The notes: generated from the sequence alone by a model not told the origin. DNA of 64,000 nucleotides from Catellatospora vulcania (GCF_009720385.1 NZ_ML769302.1:466927-530926), one strand, 5' to 3'; positions 19,377-29,075 are shown, numbered from the stretch's first letter. Made by a program: numbers and translations.

Positions 19377-20045
19377 GTGGGATATCCGGATTGGTCGTCT
19401 CAGGGTGACGGCTGGGGAGCGCAGCAGCCTGCCGCGCCGAACATCAGGGCGGGCGGCTGGCCGCAGCCGTCGGACCCCACGGTTCCCCGGCAGGGCAACG
19501 CGGCCGACCGCTATCGCTCCGCCGACCACCAGGATGCGGATGCCGGCTACGGCTCGAGCCCCGGCTACGGCCCCGCCGCCGACGCCGGATTCCACACGTA
19601 CGTGACCGACGAGAACTACGACGGCTACGACGACCGCTGGCCGGACAACCTCACCAACCTCCGGCCACCGGAGACCCGCACAGGCTACGACACGGGTTAC
19701 GACGAGCCGCACCGCACCGAGCGCGACTACTGGACCGCGATGCTCTGGGCGGCGGGCTTCTACGCCGTGCCACTGCTGGTGCTGATCGTGCGGGCGCTGC
19801 TGCTGTCCGGCGACTCCGACCCGGCCTGCATCGCGGCCGGACTCGGCGGCTGCGAGTCGCCCCGGTCCGGCGCCCTCGGCGATCTCATCGCCGAGGCCCC
19901 CCGCTGGGGTCTGGCCCTGCTCGGCGCGCTGGCCATGGCGGCGGTGCTGCGCTGGGTCAGCGACAGCTGGCGTGCGGTCACCATCGGGTTCTGCTCGGCC
20001 GTGGTGGCCGGCGGCGCGACGACTGTCCTGCTCAGCATCATCTGA
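19377..20045 (+). CDS. Membrane protein of unknown function with a long Gly/Tyr/Asp-rich N-terminal tail
   Basis: About 222 residues from the GTG at 19377 (VGYPDWSSQGDGWG), a start that fits the WSS-type N-terminus seen in related actinobacteria; upstream in-frame codons look non-coding. The first 120 residues are disordered and rich in Gly, Tyr, Pro and Asp. Then come two or three membrane segments (YWTAMLWAAGFYAVPLLVLIVRAL, WGLALLGALAMAAVLRW, AVTIGFCSAVVAGGATTVLL) with CIAAGLGGC between the first two. I do not recognise a function. It is divergent from dnaB. Confidence 0.65.
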   Translation: MGYPDWSSQGDGWGAQQPAAPNIRAGGWPQPSDPTVPRQGNAADRYRSADHQDADAGYGSSPGYGPAADAGFHTYVTDENYDGYDDRWPDNLTNLRPPETRTGYDTGYDEPHRTERDYWTAMLWAAGFYAVPLLVLIVRALLLSGDSDPACIAAGLGGCESPRSGALGDLIAEAPRWGLALLGALAMAAVLRWVSDSWRAVTIGFCSAVVAGGATTVLLSII

Positions 20046-20215
20046 GGCGTTCTCGCCAGATCACGGCAAGCGCACGGTTTGGTCACGACCGGTTCCGCTT
20101 TCGTCTCAGGTACGCGTCATAAGCGGTAAATGATCATCGCTGCGCTTCCCATGAAGTCCGGTATCCGACCCGGCCGGAATCATCCGGCCCGGAACCGGCT
20201 TCACGGGAGGTCCCG

Positions 20216-21667
20216 ATGAGACTGAAGAGTTCCGCGGTCGCACTCTGCACCGTGCTCGCCCTGGCCGGCTGCAGTTCGAGCAAAGCGCCCGACAGCGCGC
20301 CACGCCCACCCGCCGGCGGCGACGGCGCGCAGAACGAGGCCGGCCCGCAGCGTCCCGAGCGTGACGACCTGTCCACCTTCGCGCTCGACGTCGACACCGC
20401 CTCGTACGGCTACGCCGCCGGCCGCCTGCGCGACGGCCGCCGGCCCGACCCGGACACCGTCCGGCCCGAGGAGTTCGTCAACTCCTTCGACCAGCACTAC
20501 CCGCAGCCGAAGGGCGACGGCTTCGCCGTGCACGTGGACGGCACCCGGCTGCCCGCCTCGCACGAGGCCTCCGGCGACACCCGGCTGCTGCGCATCGGCC
20601 TGCAGACCCGCGGCGAGGACAGCGAGCAGCGCAAGGACGCCGCGCTCACCTTCGTCATCGACGTGTCCGGGTCCATGGCCGACCCGGACCGCCTCGGCCT
20701 GGTGCAGGACGCCCTGCACACGCTCGTCGACCAGCTGCGGCCCACCGACGCGGTGGCGATCGTGACCTTCAACGACCGGGCCAAGGTGGTCCGCGAGATG
20801 ACCCGGGTCGCCGAGAAGCAGCGCCTGCACGACGCCATCGACTCGCTGCGGGCCGGCGGCAGCACCAACCTCGGCGACGGCCTGGTCACCGGCTACGAGA
20901 CCGCGCGGGACGGGTTCCGGCAGGGCTACAGCAACCGGGTCATCCTGCTCTCCGACGGTCTGGCCAACACCGGCACCACCGACGCGGACCGCATGCTGCG
21001 CCAGGTCCGCGAGGAGGCGGACAAGGAGATCGCGCTGCTGGGCGTGGGTGTCGGCAGCGACTACGGCGACGACCTGATGGAGCGGCTGGCCGACCGCGGC
21101 GACGGGTTCGTGGTGTACGTCTCCGAGCGCCGCCAGGCCCGGGACGTCTTCGTAAGGCGGCTGCCGGCCACCCTGGCGCTGCGGGCGATGGACGCCAAGG
21201 CGCAGGTCCAGTTCGACCCGAAGAGCGTCGCGTCGTACGAGCTGGTCGGCTACGAGAACCGCAAGGTCGCCGACGACGACTTCCGCAACGACCGCGTCGA
21301 CGGCGGCGAGGTCGGCCCCGGCCACTCGGTGACCGCGCTCTACCTGGTGCGCCTGACGCCCGAGGCCGCCGGCCGGGTCGCCGAGGTGCGGGTGCGGTGG
21401 CTGGACCCGAGCACGAAGCAGCCTTCCGAGACGTACGAGTCGATCGCCGTCGGCGACCTGTCCGGCGACTTCGCCTCGGCCGACGCGCGGCTGCGGGTGT
21501 GTTACGCGGCGGCATTCTTCGCCGTGGCGCTTCGCGGAGGTGACGGCGCCCGCGCCGTGCAGCTGGCCGACCTCGCGAAGATCGCCGACGACGCCGCCGG
21601 CCGCCTAGACGAGCGGCCCGTCGACGATCTCGCCGACCTCATCCACACCGCCCAGCGCCTGTTCTGA
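20216..21667 (+). CDS. VWA-domain lipoprotein (YfbK-like)
   Basis: A 483-residue protein from an ATG with GGGAGGT seven bases upstream. The signal peptide ends in the lipobox LALAGC, so Cys19 or near is lipidated. A YfbK N-terminal domain (RDDLSTFALDVDTASYGYAAGRLRDGR, RPEEFVNSFDQHYP) is followed by a von Willebrand factor A domain with the complete MIDAS motif DVSGSM and TNLGDGL and LLSDG. A DUF3520-like C-terminal domain completes it. These proteins sit on the outer face of the membrane and bind protein partners through a metal ion; the partner is not known. It stands alone and ends in a strong hairpin. Confidence 0.88.
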   Translation: MRLKSSAVALCTVLALAGCSSSKAPDSAPRPPAGGDGAQNEAGPQRPERDDLSTFALDVDTASYGYAAGRLRDGRRPDPDTVRPEEFVNSFDQHYPQPKGDGFAVHVDGTRLPASHEASGDTRLLRIGLQTRGEDSEQRKDAALTFVIDVSGSMADPDRLGLVQDALHTLVDQLRPTDAVAIVTFNDRAKVVREMTRVAEKQRLHDAIDSLRAGGSTNLGDGLVTGYETARDGFRQGYSNRVILLSDGLANTGTTDADRMLRQVREEADKEIALLGVGVGSDYGDDLMERLADRGDGFVVYVSERRQARDVFVRRLPATLALRAMDAKAQVQFDPKSVASYELVGYENRKVADDDFRNDRVDGGEVGPGHSVTALYLVRLTPEAAGRVAEVRVRWLDPSTKQPSETYESIAVGDLSGDFASADARLRVCYAAAFFAVALRGGDGARAVQLADLAKIADDAAGRLDERPVDDLADLIHTAQRLF

Positions 21668-21679
21668 CCGGGAACGGAA

Positions 21680-21713
21680 GCAGGCCCCCGGACCGAGTGG
21701 TCCGGGGGCCTGC
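21680..21713. terminator. Perfect 15-bp hairpin, convergent terminator
   Basis: GCAGGCCCCCGGACC (21680-21694), loop GAGT, and GGTCCGGGGGCCTGC (21699-21713). There is no T-run, as is common in high-GC Gram-positives. It separates the VWA gene from the converging rplI operon. Confidence 0.8.
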
Positions 21714-21730
21714 CGCGTGTTGCGAGTGCC

Positions 21731-22180
21731 TTACTTGGAGGCGACCACGTTCAGGTTGAACTTGGCGGTCACGTCCGGGTGCAGCTTGATCTGCACCGTG
21801 TAGCCGCCGGTCGACTTGATGGCGGCCGGCAGCTCGATCTTGCGCTTGTCCAGCGCGGGGCCACCGGCGGAGCGAACCGCCTCGGCGACCTCGTTCGCGG
21901 TCACGGAGCCGAACAGACGGCCGCCCTGGCCGGCACGCGCCGACAGGGTGACCTTCAGGCCCTCGAGCTGCGCCTTGAGCTCGTTGGCGTGACCCAGGTC
22001 GCGGACCTCGCGAGCCCCGCGGGCCCGCTTGATCGAGTCGACCTGCTTCTCCGCGCCCTTGGTCCACAGGATCGCGAAACCCTGGGGGAGCAGGTAGTTA
22101 CGGCCGAAGCCGTCCTTGACCTCAACGATGTCACCGGGCGTGCCGAGACCGGACACCTCGTGCGTCAGAATGATCTTCAT
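21731..22180 (-). CDS. rplI: 50S ribosomal protein L9
   Basis: A 149-residue protein beginning MKIILTHEVSGLGTPGDIVEVKDGFGRNYLLPQGFAI, the invariant L9 N-terminal domain that binds 23S rRNA, then the long connecting helix and a C-terminal domain with LFGSVTANEVAEAV. Length and sequence are typical. It is the last gene of rpsF-ssb-rpsR-rplI, 14 bases after rpsR. Confidence 0.98.
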   Translation of the reverse strand: MKIILTHEVSGLGTPGDIVEVKDGFGRNYLLPQGFAILWTKGAEKQVDSIKRARGAREVRDLGHANELKAQLEGLKVTLSARAGQGGRLFGSVTANEVAEAVRSAGGPALDKRKIELPAAIKSTGGYTVQIKLHPDVTAKFNLNVVASK

Positions 22181-22194
22181 CAGGTGCCCTCCTC

Positions 22195-22434
22195 TCAGCG
22201 ACCGGTGGTGGTGTACGGCAGGAGCGCCATCTCGCGGGCGTTCTTGACCGCCCGAGCGATCTGCCGCTGCTGCTGCGTGGTCACGCCGGTCACCCGCCGA
22301 GCGCGGATCTTGCCGCGGTCGGAGATGAACTTGCGCAGCAGCGCGGTGTCCTTGTAGTCGATGTAGGTGATCCCCTCCTTGTCGAGAGGGTTCACCTTCT
22401 TTTTCGGTTTGCGCAGGGCCGCAGCCTTCGCCAT
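22195..22434 (-). CDS. rpsR: 30S ribosomal protein S18
   Basis: A 79-residue protein containing [29 protein letters not shown] and [20 protein letters not shown], the S18 core. It has no cysteine, so it belongs to the zinc-free form; many actinobacteria also have a separate zinc-type S18 elsewhere. S18 pairs with S6, encoded upstream in the same operon. Confidence 0.97.
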   Translation of the reverse strand: MAKAAALRKPKKKVNPLDKEGITYIDYKDTALLRKFISDRGKIRARRVTGVTTQQQRQIARAVKNAREMALLPYTTTGR

Positions 22435-22486
22435 GATCTCTACCTCAGTCTTTTTCCACTGACCGGGGACCGCGTTCGGTCACCTG

Positions 22487-23008
22487 TCAGAACGGTGGCT
22501 CGTCGTCGAAATTGCCACCCGAACCGCCTGCGGGAGCAGCCGTGGCCCACGGGTCGTCGGAGAAGCCTCCGCCGCCGCCGCTGGAGCTGTTGCCGCCGCC
22601 GCTGGAGCCGGAGCCGTAGCCCCCACCGCCTCCGCCGCCGGAACGCGACATCTTCTGCACCTTCGCCGTGGCATACCGCAGCGACGGGCCGATCTCGTCG
22701 ACTTCCAGCTCGTAGACCGTGCGCTTCTCGCCTTCCTTCGTCTCGTACGACCGCTGACGCAGCCGTCCGGAGACGATGACGCGGGAGCCCTTCTGCAGCG
22801 ACTCGGCTACGTTCTCCGCCAACTGCCGCCACATGTTGCACGACAGGAAGAGCGGCTCGCCGTCCTTCCACTCGCCGGACGCGCGGTCCAGCGTGCGGGG
22901 GGTCGATGCGAGACGGAACTTCGCCACAGCCGCACCCGACGGGGTGAAGCGCAGCTCAGGGTCGTCGACAAGATTGCCGATGACCGTGATGGTGGTTTCT
23001 CCAGCCAT
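22487..23008 (-). CDS. ssb: Single-stranded DNA-binding protein
   Basis: A 173-residue protein. Residues 1-110 form the OB-fold ([69 protein letters not shown]). A flexible Gly/Ser-rich linker follows, and the acidic tip DDEPPF binds partner proteins of replication and repair. It lies between rpsF and rpsR in the classical operon. It protects single-stranded DNA at the fork where the DnaB of this window works. Confidence 0.98.
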   Translation of the reverse strand: MAGETTITVIGNLVDDPELRFTPSGAAVAKFRLASTPRTLDRASGEWKDGEPLFLSCNMWRQLAENVAESLQKGSRVIVSGRLRQRSYETKEGEKRTVYELEVDEIGPSLRYATAKVQKMSRSGGGGGGGYGSGSSGGGNSSSGGGGGFSDDPWATAAPAGGSGGNFDDEPPF

Positions 23009-23106
23009 GACCTTCTCCTCGGTTCACATTTGTTCTGCCGCAAAGGTTCCCACAGGGATGCGACAGCACACGTGAAGTGGTCCGGGCGTCGCGATTGTCA
23101 GGAAGT

Positions 23107-23397
23107 TCAGCGAACTTCCGGACGGATGACCTTGGTGCGCAGCACCGACTCGTTGAGTCGCAGCTGGCGGTCCAGCTCGGCAACGGCCGCAGGCGTGGCC
23201 TGCAGGTCGATGACGGCGTAGATGCCCTCGGCCTTCTTGTTGATCTCGAACGAGAGCCGGCGACGGCCCCACACGTCGAGCTTCTCGACCGAACCACCCG
23301 ACGTGCGGATCACGTTGAGGTACGTGTCCAGGGACGGGGCGACGGTGCGCTCCTCGAGACTGGGGTCGAGGATGACCATTACTTCGTAGTGACGCAA
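23107..23397 (-). CDS. rpsF: 30S ribosomal protein S6
   Basis: A 96-residue protein starting [19 protein letters not shown] and containing [29 protein letters not shown], typical S6. It is the first gene of the operon; AGGAGGTGAGTAC before the start is a strong ribosome site. The upstream leader holds three consecutive hairpins (23425-23514) that may serve autoregulation by the S6-S18 complex. Confidence 0.98.
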   Translation of the reverse strand: MRHYEVMVILDPSLEERTVAPSLDTYLNVIRTSGGSVEKLDVWGRRRLSFEINKKAEGIYAVIDLQATPAAVAELDRQLRLNESVLRTKVIRPEVR

Positions 23398-23424
23398 GAC
23401 GTACTCACCTCCTATGGGCTTGGC

Positions 23425-23535
23425 GAGGCCGGTGACCGGCCTCTTCGGCTACGGACTGTCCGTAGCAGGAGGTCTGCGTCGTTCCATGCGAATGCCGCGG
23501 GATCTGCCCGCGGCACACGGAACCCGGCTATGTTA
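23425..23535 (-). promoter_or_regulatory. rpsF leader with three hairpins and a -10-like element
   Basis: In transcript order: a TAACAT -10-like hexamer (23535-23530), then hairpin GCCGCGGG/CCCGCGGC (23494-23514), hairpin CTACGGA/TCCGTAG (23449-23465) and hairpin GAGGCCGG/CCGGCCTC (23425-23443). The last ends 27 bases before the rpsF start. A leader that binds the S6:S18 complex is known upstream of rpsF in many bacteria; whether this is one is inference. Confidence 0.45.
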
Positions 23536-23605
23536 CCTGGTCGGCCGCCCGCCCCCGCCGTCGCCGTCCCCGGCCGGGCCTGCTCCCCACGCCCGATCCG
23601 GCCCA

Positions 23606-23682
23606 GATCACCCGACTTGCCAGGCAGATGGGCGTATGAGCGGCCAAGATACGCCCGATTGCCTGGCAAGTCGGACGATCAA
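23606..23682 (+). repeat. Dispersed 77-nt palindromic element, copy B
   Basis: The most symmetrical copy: GATCACCCGACTTGCCAGGC on the left and GCCTGGCAAGTCGG...GATC on the right, with an inner TGGGCGTAT/ATACGCCC pair. It can fold almost end to end. It lies between rpsF and the anchored-protein gene. Confidence 0.85.
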
Positions 23683-23728
23683 GGCGGGGCCGGCGGGCGG
23701 GGCCGGTCGGGATGTCGACAGACGAAGC

Positions 23729-23763
23729 GAGACGCGGCCACCTGATCCAGGTGACCGCGTCTC
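23729..23763. terminator. Hairpin terminator after the anchored-protein gene
   Basis: GAGACGCGG-C-CACCTG, loop ATC, CAGGTG-A-CCGCGTCTC: a 15-bp stem with one mismatch, about 110 bases downstream of the minus-strand gene ending at 23871. It probably insulates the rpsF promoter. Confidence 0.6.
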
Positions 23764-23870
23764 GTGAGGAGGACCGCGGGGCGTTTCCGTCCGAACTGCT
23801 GGGTGGGACCTGGGGAGGAACGACCACACCGACGATGTTGGAAAGAAGCGCCCCGCGGAGTATTTAAATT

Positions 23871-24713
23871 TTACGCGAACTCTGCCCGAGTTGCTCGCTG
23901 AGCGATAATAGCGCGGATTGCCCCGGCTGCGACACCAACGACACACACTGTCGCGATAATTGCAAGAAGTCCGATTGGACCCTTATCCGGAGAGTTCACG
24001 GACGAGAGGGTCGCGTCGATCTTCGACGAATCCTGACCGACCACCGTCCCCTTCGGCGACTCCTCCGGCGCTGGCTCGGTCTCGCCGCCCTGCGGTGCCG
24101 GGTCCTCGAACAGCGGGCTTCCCGTGGGGTCCGGCACGTTCACCGTCTCGCCGCCGTCGCCGGGCACCTCAGCGGGGGTGGTCTGCCGGTTGCCGCCGGC
24201 CGACTGGCCCGCGCCCTTCGTGGGGCTGGGCTTGGCGGACGGCTTCTTGCTCGGCGTCGACCCGCTGCCCTGCCCGCCGCCGCTGCTGCCGGAGCTGCTG
24301 CCCGACGGGGAGGTCGAGCGGCTGACCACGTCGACCGTCAGCGGTTCGAAGGTCGGGTTCAGGTTCAGCAGGCACTCGGGCACCATGGCCACCTTGACCG
24401 GGCCGCGGTGGAACTGCACCTCGACCGTCTCGCCGTCGGAGACCGTCGCGCTGTCCTTGCCGTCGATCTGCAGCGTCGCGCCCTGGCCCAGGCCGTTGGT
24501 CAGGCGCACCTTGGACTCGGCGGCGACAGTGATCTTCGTGGTGGCCGGCTTGGAGCCGCACAGCAGCAGGCCAAGACCGCCGCCGCTGAAGCTGACGCCG
24601 GGCGCCGCCTCGGGTTCCACGGCCCCGGCCGGGCTGGCGCCGAGCAGCGGCAGGCCCACGAGCAGGCCGGCCGCCGCGAAGGCCGCGGCTCGTCGACGGA
24701 TGGCGTACGACAT
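23871..24713 (-). CDS. Secreted, C-terminally membrane-anchored Ser/Pro/Glu-rich protein
   Basis: A 280-residue protein from the ATG at 24713 with GGGGGAG upstream. A signal peptide ([26 protein letters not shown]) is followed by a compact domain of about 110 residues with two cysteines (LLLCGSKP and PECLLNL). Next is a long Ser/Gly/Lys/Pro and Glu-rich linker, and a C-terminal membrane helix ([24 protein letters not shown]) with a short positive tail. There is no LPXTG motif. It looks like a cell-envelope protein displayed through the wall. The function is unknown; its place next to rpsF may be conserved among relatives. Confidence 0.7.
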   Translation of the reverse strand: MSYAIRRRAAAFAAAGLLVGLPLLGASPAGAVEPEAAPGVSFSGGGLGLLLCGSKPATTKITVAAESKVRLTNGLGQGATLQIDGKDSATVSDGETVEVQFHRGPVKVAMVPECLLNLNPTFEPLTVDVVSRSTSPSGSSSGSSGGGQGSGSTPSKKPSAKPSPTKGAGQSAGGNRQTTPAEVPGDGGETVNVPDPTGSPLFEDPAPQGGETEPAPEESPKGTVVGQDSSKIDATLSSVNSPDKGPIGLLAIIATVCVVGVAAGAIRAIIAQRATRAEFA

Positions 24714-24881
24714 GACGCATCTCCCCCTGGGGCGTGCGCCCCGGATCCGGTCGCCTCGCGGGGGGCGAGGAGGCACGCCCCGCAGGTTCCCCGGCTGGGG
24801 GAGCACGGTGCGGCATTGGAATCAACGCAACAAACCGGCTCCGGTTGCGCATGCGACCACAGCGCATGCCGCGGGGAGCGG

Positions 24882-24887
24882 TAATAC
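24882..24887 (+). promoter_or_regulatory. nfo: -10 element of a probable leaderless nfo transcript
   Basis: TAATAC, a good -10 hexamer, ends seven bases before the nfo ATG at 24895, and there is no Shine-Dalgarno. Transcription would begin at or next to the start codon, as is common in actinobacteria. No -35 of equal quality was seen. Confidence 0.5.
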
Positions 24888-24894
24888 TGGTCGA

Positions 24895-25680
24895 ATGCTT
24901 ATCGGGGCTCACGTCGATTATGAAGATCCACTAGCTGAGGCGACCGCGCGAAACGCCGACGTCGTGCAGTTCTTCCTCGCCGATCCACAGGGCTGGAAGG
25001 CCCCGGAGATCCGGCCGGACGCCGACGCGCTGCGGGCCAGCCCGGTGGAGATCTTCGTGCATGCCCCGTATGTGCTCAATCTCGCATCGACCAACAACCG
25101 GATCCGCATCCCCAGCCGCAAGCTGCTCGGCCAGCACGCCGCCGCGGCCGCCACAGTGGGCGCCAGCGGCCTCATCGTGCACGGCGGCCACGTCAACAAG
25201 GGCGAGGACGTCGCGGTCGGCATCGACAACTGGCGCAAGGCGCTGCAGAAGGCACACGACGACGGCGGCCTGCCCGTCCGGGTCCTGATCGAGAACACCG
25301 CCGGCGGCGACAACGCGTGCGCGCGGCGCTTCGACGAGCTGGCCAGGCTGTGGGACGCGGTCGGCGACTTCGGCGTCGGCTTCTGCCTGGACACCTGCCA
25401 CGCCCACGCGGGCGGCGAGGAGCTGCTCGACATCGTGGACCGGGTGAAGTCCATCACCGGGCGGATCGACCTCGTGCACGCGAACGGATCGCGAGACGGA
25501 TTCGACTCCGGCCGTGATCGGCACGACAATCTGACAGTCAAGAACGTTGAACCCGGGATGATCGACCCCGAGCTGGTGGCCGCCGTGGTGCGCGCCGCCG
25601 GCGCGCCCGCCGTGGTGGAGACACCAGGCGGTGCGGAGGGCCAGTCCGCCGACATCGCGTACCTGCGCGCACACCAGTAG
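24895..25680 (+). CDS. nfo: Deoxyribonuclease IV (AP endonuclease, endonuclease IV)
   Basis: A 261-residue TIM-barrel enzyme with the metal ligands of EndoIV in order: [62 protein letters not shown] and VVETPGG. It cuts DNA at abasic sites in base excision repair, using three zinc ions. It is slightly shorter than the E. coli enzyme, as usual in actinobacteria. The next gene starts ten bases downstream and may be co-transcribed. Confidence 0.95.
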   Translation: MLIGAHVDYEDPLAEATARNADVVQFFLADPQGWKAPEIRPDADALRASPVEIFVHAPYVLNLASTNNRIRIPSRKLLGQHAAAAATVGASGLIVHGGHVNKGEDVAVGIDNWRKALQKAHDDGGLPVRVLIENTAGGDNACARRFDELARLWDAVGDFGVGFCLDTCHAHAGGEELLDIVDRVKSITGRIDLVHANGSRDGFDSGRDRHDNLTVKNVEPGMIDPELVAAVVRAAGAPAVVETPGGAEGQSADIAYLRAHQ

Positions 25681-25690
25681 AGGGGAACCT

Positions 25691-27571
25691 GTGAACGGGA
25701 CCGACGCCGCGCCCGCCAAGGAGCCGACCACCGTCACGGAACCGGCCGCCCCTCGCCACGCCGCACCCGAGCCTCAGCCGGTCGAGGAGGACGCCTTCGC
25801 CCGGTTCGCGCCGGACACGGAGGAGGAGAACCCGACCCGGCTGCGCCGGGTGCTGCGGGGCACGCGGTACGCCCTGCTGCACGAGTGGGCCCTGGCCGCC
25901 TACGCGTCGCTGGTGCTCGCCGCCGCGATGACCTGGCCCACCCTGCGCTACCCGGCGTACACGATCCCGCAGGACACCGGTGACCCCACCCTGCAGGCGT
26001 GGCAGATGGCGTGGTCCGGGCACGTGCTCAAGAACGACTGGTCGCAGCTGTGGAACTCCAACAGCTTCTACCCGGAGAAGTACAGCTTCGCCTTCTCCGA
26101 CACCCTGCTCGGGTACGCCCCGGCCGGACTGTTCGGCACCGGGCTGGAAGCCGCGCTCGTCCGCTACAACATCATGTACGTGCTGCTGCACGCGCTCGCC
26201 TTCTTCGGGGCGTACGTGCTCGCCCGGCAGCTGGGCTCGGGCAAGACCGGGGCGGCCGTGGCGGGCGCCGCGTTCGCGTACGCGCCGTGGCGGCTGGCGC
26301 AGGCCGGGCACATGCACGTGATGTCGGTCGGCGGCATCGCCCTGGCACTGGCCATGCTGGCCCGCGGCCACGGGTATTCGCTGCGCCACGGTTACCGGCC
26401 GGAGCTGCGCAAGCCGGGCTGGGCGCTGGCGGGCTGGCTGGTCGCCGCCTGGCAGATCAGCCTCGGCTTCGGCATCGGCCTGCCGTTCGCGTACGCCCTG
26501 GCGGGCATCGTGCTCACCTGCGTGATCACCTACTTCGTACGCCGGAAGTGGTTCTGGAGCGAGCCGAAGCCGTTCGGCGCGAAGCTGCTGACCTACGACG
26601 CCGTCGGCGGCCTCGTCTTCGCCGCGACCGGCGGCCTGATGGCGCTGGCCTACTTCAAGGTCCTGGAGCTGCACCCGTACGCCGAACGCTCCGACTGGGA
26701 GGTCAACTTCTACTCCCCGCCGGTGCTGGGCTTCTTCACCAGCCCGGCCCAGTCCATGCCGTGGGGCGAGGCGCATTCCGGCGCGCGGGAGGTGCTCGGC
26801 CAGGCGGCGGGGGAGACCAGCCTGCTGCCCGGTTTCGTCCTCTACGGGCTGGCCTTCGCCGGCCTGATCATGTCGATCTGGACCGTGCGCCAGCGGCTGC
26901 TGCTGTTCGGCGGCGTGGTGCTGACGGTGGCCCTGGCCATGGGCACCAAGTTCTTCGGCGGCCGCCCCGGCTACATGACGCTGTACGACATCCTCCCGGG
27001 CTGGAGCGGCATCCGCACCCCCGGCCGGCTCGTCATCTGGACCACGCTGCTGCTGGCGATCCTCGCCGCGGGCGCGGTGACCGCCTTCGTCGAGCAGGCC
27101 AAGACGGTGTCGGAGGACCGGGTGCCGTCCCGGCCGCACCCGCTGCTGCGGCTGGCCACCTTCCTGCCGCTGCTGCTGGTGCTGGCCGAGGGTCTGAACG
27201 TGACCGAGCACCCGGTGGTGCCGCTGCAGCCGCCGTCCATGGCGACCGCGCAGGGCCCGATGCTGGTGCTGCCCAGCGACGCGCTGATGGACATGAAGGT
27301 GATGGTCTGGTCCACGGACCGGCTGACCCCGATCGTCAACGGCAACAGCGGCTTCACCCCGGCCACGCTCAGCGAGATCCGGGAGCTGACCAAGACGTTC
27401 CCGGACCAGGCCAGCGTGAGCCGGCTGCGCGAGCTCGGCGTGAAGACCGTGCTGGTGCTGCGCGAGGAGGCCAAGGGCACGCCGTACGAGCCGGCGCTGA
27501 CCGCGCCCGCCGACGGCCTCGGCGTGCAGCGCACCGACGCCCCGGACGCGGTCGTCTTCACCCTGTCGTAG
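25691..27571 (+). CDS. Large multi-spanning membrane protein, possible GT-C glycosyltransferase
   Basis: A 626-residue protein from a GTG with AGGGG upstream. A 60-residue acidic cytoplasmic N-terminus precedes about 11 hydrophobic segments. The first outside loop has YTIPQDTGDPTLQAWQMAW, with a D-x-D-like acidic pattern, and NSFYPEKYSFAFSDTLLGYAP, a layout similar to YfhO-like and other GT-C proteins of actinobacteria. The C-terminal 110 residues form a soluble extracytoplasmic domain (PMLVLPSDALMDMKVMVWSTDRLTPIVNGNSGF). The substrate is not deducible. It follows nfo by ten bases and ends before a bidirectional hairpin. Confidence 0.65.
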   Translation: MNGTDAAPAKEPTTVTEPAAPRHAAPEPQPVEEDAFARFAPDTEEENPTRLRRVLRGTRYALLHEWALAAYASLVLAAAMTWPTLRYPAYTIPQDTGDPTLQAWQMAWSGHVLKNDWSQLWNSNSFYPEKYSFAFSDTLLGYAPAGLFGTGLEAALVRYNIMYVLLHALAFFGAYVLARQLGSGKTGAAVAGAAFAYAPWRLAQAGHMHVMSVGGIALALAMLARGHGYSLRHGYRPELRKPGWALAGWLVAAWQISLGFGIGLPFAYALAGIVLTCVITYFVRRKWFWSEPKPFGAKLLTYDAVGGLVFAATGGLMALAYFKVLELHPYAERSDWEVNFYSPPVLGFFTSPAQSMPWGEAHSGAREVLGQAAGETSLLPGFVLYGLAFAGLIMSIWTVRQRLLLFGGVVLTVALAMGTKFFGGRPGYMTLYDILPGWSGIRTPGRLVIWTTLLLAILAAGAVTAFVEQAKTVSEDRVPSRPHPLLRLATFLPLLLVLAEGLNVTEHPVVPLQPPSMATAQGPMLVLPSDALMDMKVMVWSTDRLTPIVNGNSGFTPATLSEIRELTKTFPDQASVSRLRELGVKTVLVLREEAKGTPYEPALTAPADGLGVQRTDAPDAVVFTLS

Positions 27572-27586
27572 GCAGGCGGCACGACG

Positions 27587-27628
27587 GAGCCCCCGTCACC
27601 TGGGAGACGATCCCGGTGGCGGGGGCTC
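27587..27628. terminator. 14-bp hairpin between convergent genes
   Basis: GAGCCCCCGTCACC (27587-27600) and GGTGGCGGGGGCTC (27615-27628) pair with one mismatch around a 14-base loop; it separates the 626-residue protein gene from the minus-strand GT87-like gene. Confidence 0.7.
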
Positions 27629-27647
27629 TTGTCATGTCGCCGGAGCG

Positions 27648-29075
27648 TCAGGCGATCGCGGGGACCGGCCGCTCGGCCGCCGGGTCGGCCGGCAACGGCT
27701 CGTTGGCCGGGCCGCCGTCCGGATCGGGGGTGTCGGTGTCGGCGTACGTGCGCCGCACCACGTCCAGTTCCGGGTGGATCATGTCCCGGATCACCAGCAC
27801 CACGAGCAGGATCACGGTGCCGAGCCGCATGACCGAGGCGAGCACGAAGACGCCCTCGGGGAACACCTGCTTGCCCGAGGCGCCCATCAGCTCGCCGTAG
27901 AAGGCGAGGAAGTAGCAGACCTCGGCCAGCTGCCAGGCCAGGAACGCCGGCCACTTCGGGCGGGCCAGCACCAGCAGCGGCAGCAGCCACAGCGTGAACT
28001 GCTGCGACCACACCTTGTTGGTGATCAGGAAGATCGCGACGACCAGGAAGGCCAGCTGCGCCAGCCGCGGCGGCGTCTTCACCCGCAAGCCGAACACGAG
28101 CAGGCCCACGCAGCCCAGCACGAACAGGCCCAGCGACACGTTGGTCACCGTCGGGACGTCGCCCCACAGCTCCAGCCCGAACGGGTCGAAGTGGCGGGCG
28201 ACGTACCAGGAGGTGCCCCAGTCGATGATGCGTTCGGAGTTGAGGTCGAGGAAGCGCCGCCAGTTCTCAAAGTTGATCAACATGACCGGCACGTTCACCA
28301 CCAGCCAGGCGATCACCCCCGCCGCGACCGAGTTGACCAGCGCCGCGTACTGCCGCGAGCGCAGGGCGACGATCAGGATCGGCAGGAAGAGGAAGGCAGG
28401 CCAGAGTTTCGCCGCCATGCCGAGACCGAGCATCACCCCCGCCGCGGCCGGATACTTCTTGGCCCAGAGCCAGATGCCGGCCACGGCGAGCACGATCGCC
28501 AGCATGTCCCAGTTCACCGTCGCGGTGACCAGCAGCACGGGGGACAACGCGAACAGGGCGGCATCCCACGGTCTGCGGCGGCGCAGCGAAAGGATCATGG
28601 CGACCGAGGCGATCGCGAACAGGCTGAGCACGAACGCGTTGGTGTCGTAGAACAGCGTCGCCTGGGGGATCGCGCTGTTCTTCTCGCCGAGCGCGTGGAT
28701 CGGCAGCCCCAGCGCACCCATGAACGCGCCGGTCAGCACCGGGTACTCCACCGGGTACTCGAGGTAGGGCACCAGGCCCTCGTTGAGGTGCTCGGCGTAG
28801 TACAGCGCCAGCACGTCGGTGTAGCAGAAGTGGGTGTACTGCTTGTAGTCCGCCCAGGCGCCGTCCCGGCAGGGCGACTTCTGGACCCAGTGCAGCGCCA
28901 GCGTCAGGCAGGTGAGCGCGAGCACGATCCGCGCGGCCGTCCAGAACCGCCCGCCGCGCGAGGGTGTCTCGGGCACGGCGTGCTCGCCGCGCGGTCCGCC
29001 GATCGCCTCGGTCAGCCCTCGGACGAAGCCGTCCTCCCTGCCGGGCGACACCACGTGCTCACGAACATCACTCAT
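27648..29075 (-). CDS. GT87 family-like mannosyltransferase
   Basis: A 475-residue protein from the ATG at 29075 (MSDVREHVV). About ten membrane segments are visible. The loop after the first has WADYKQYTHFCYTDVLALYY and YLEYPVEYPVLTGAFMG, the acidic plus E-Y-P-V pattern of GT87/DUF2029 GT-C enzymes. KLWPAFLFLPILIVALR and WSQQFTLWLLPLLVLARPKWP are further family features. A cytoplasmic Pro/Asp/Glu-rich tail ends the protein. It probably transfers mannose from polyprenyl-phosphate-mannose to an envelope glycolipid or protein. Confidence 0.75.
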   Translation of the reverse strand: MSDVREHVVSPGREDGFVRGLTEAIGGPRGEHAVPETPSRGGRFWTAARIVLALTCLTLALHWVQKSPCRDGAWADYKQYTHFCYTDVLALYYAEHLNEGLVPYLEYPVEYPVLTGAFMGALGLPIHALGEKNSAIPQATLFYDTNAFVLSLFAIASVAMILSLRRRRPWDAALFALSPVLLVTATVNWDMLAIVLAVAGIWLWAKKYPAAAGVMLGLGMAAKLWPAFLFLPILIVALRSRQYAALVNSVAAGVIAWLVVNVPVMLINFENWRRFLDLNSERIIDWGTSWYVARHFDPFGLELWGDVPTVTNVSLGLFVLGCVGLLVFGLRVKTPPRLAQLAFLVVAIFLITNKVWSQQFTLWLLPLLVLARPKWPAFLAWQLAEVCYFLAFYGELMGASGKQVFPEGVFVLASVMRLGTVILLVVLVIRDMIHPELDVVRRTYADTDTPDPDGGPANEPLPADPAAERPVPAIA

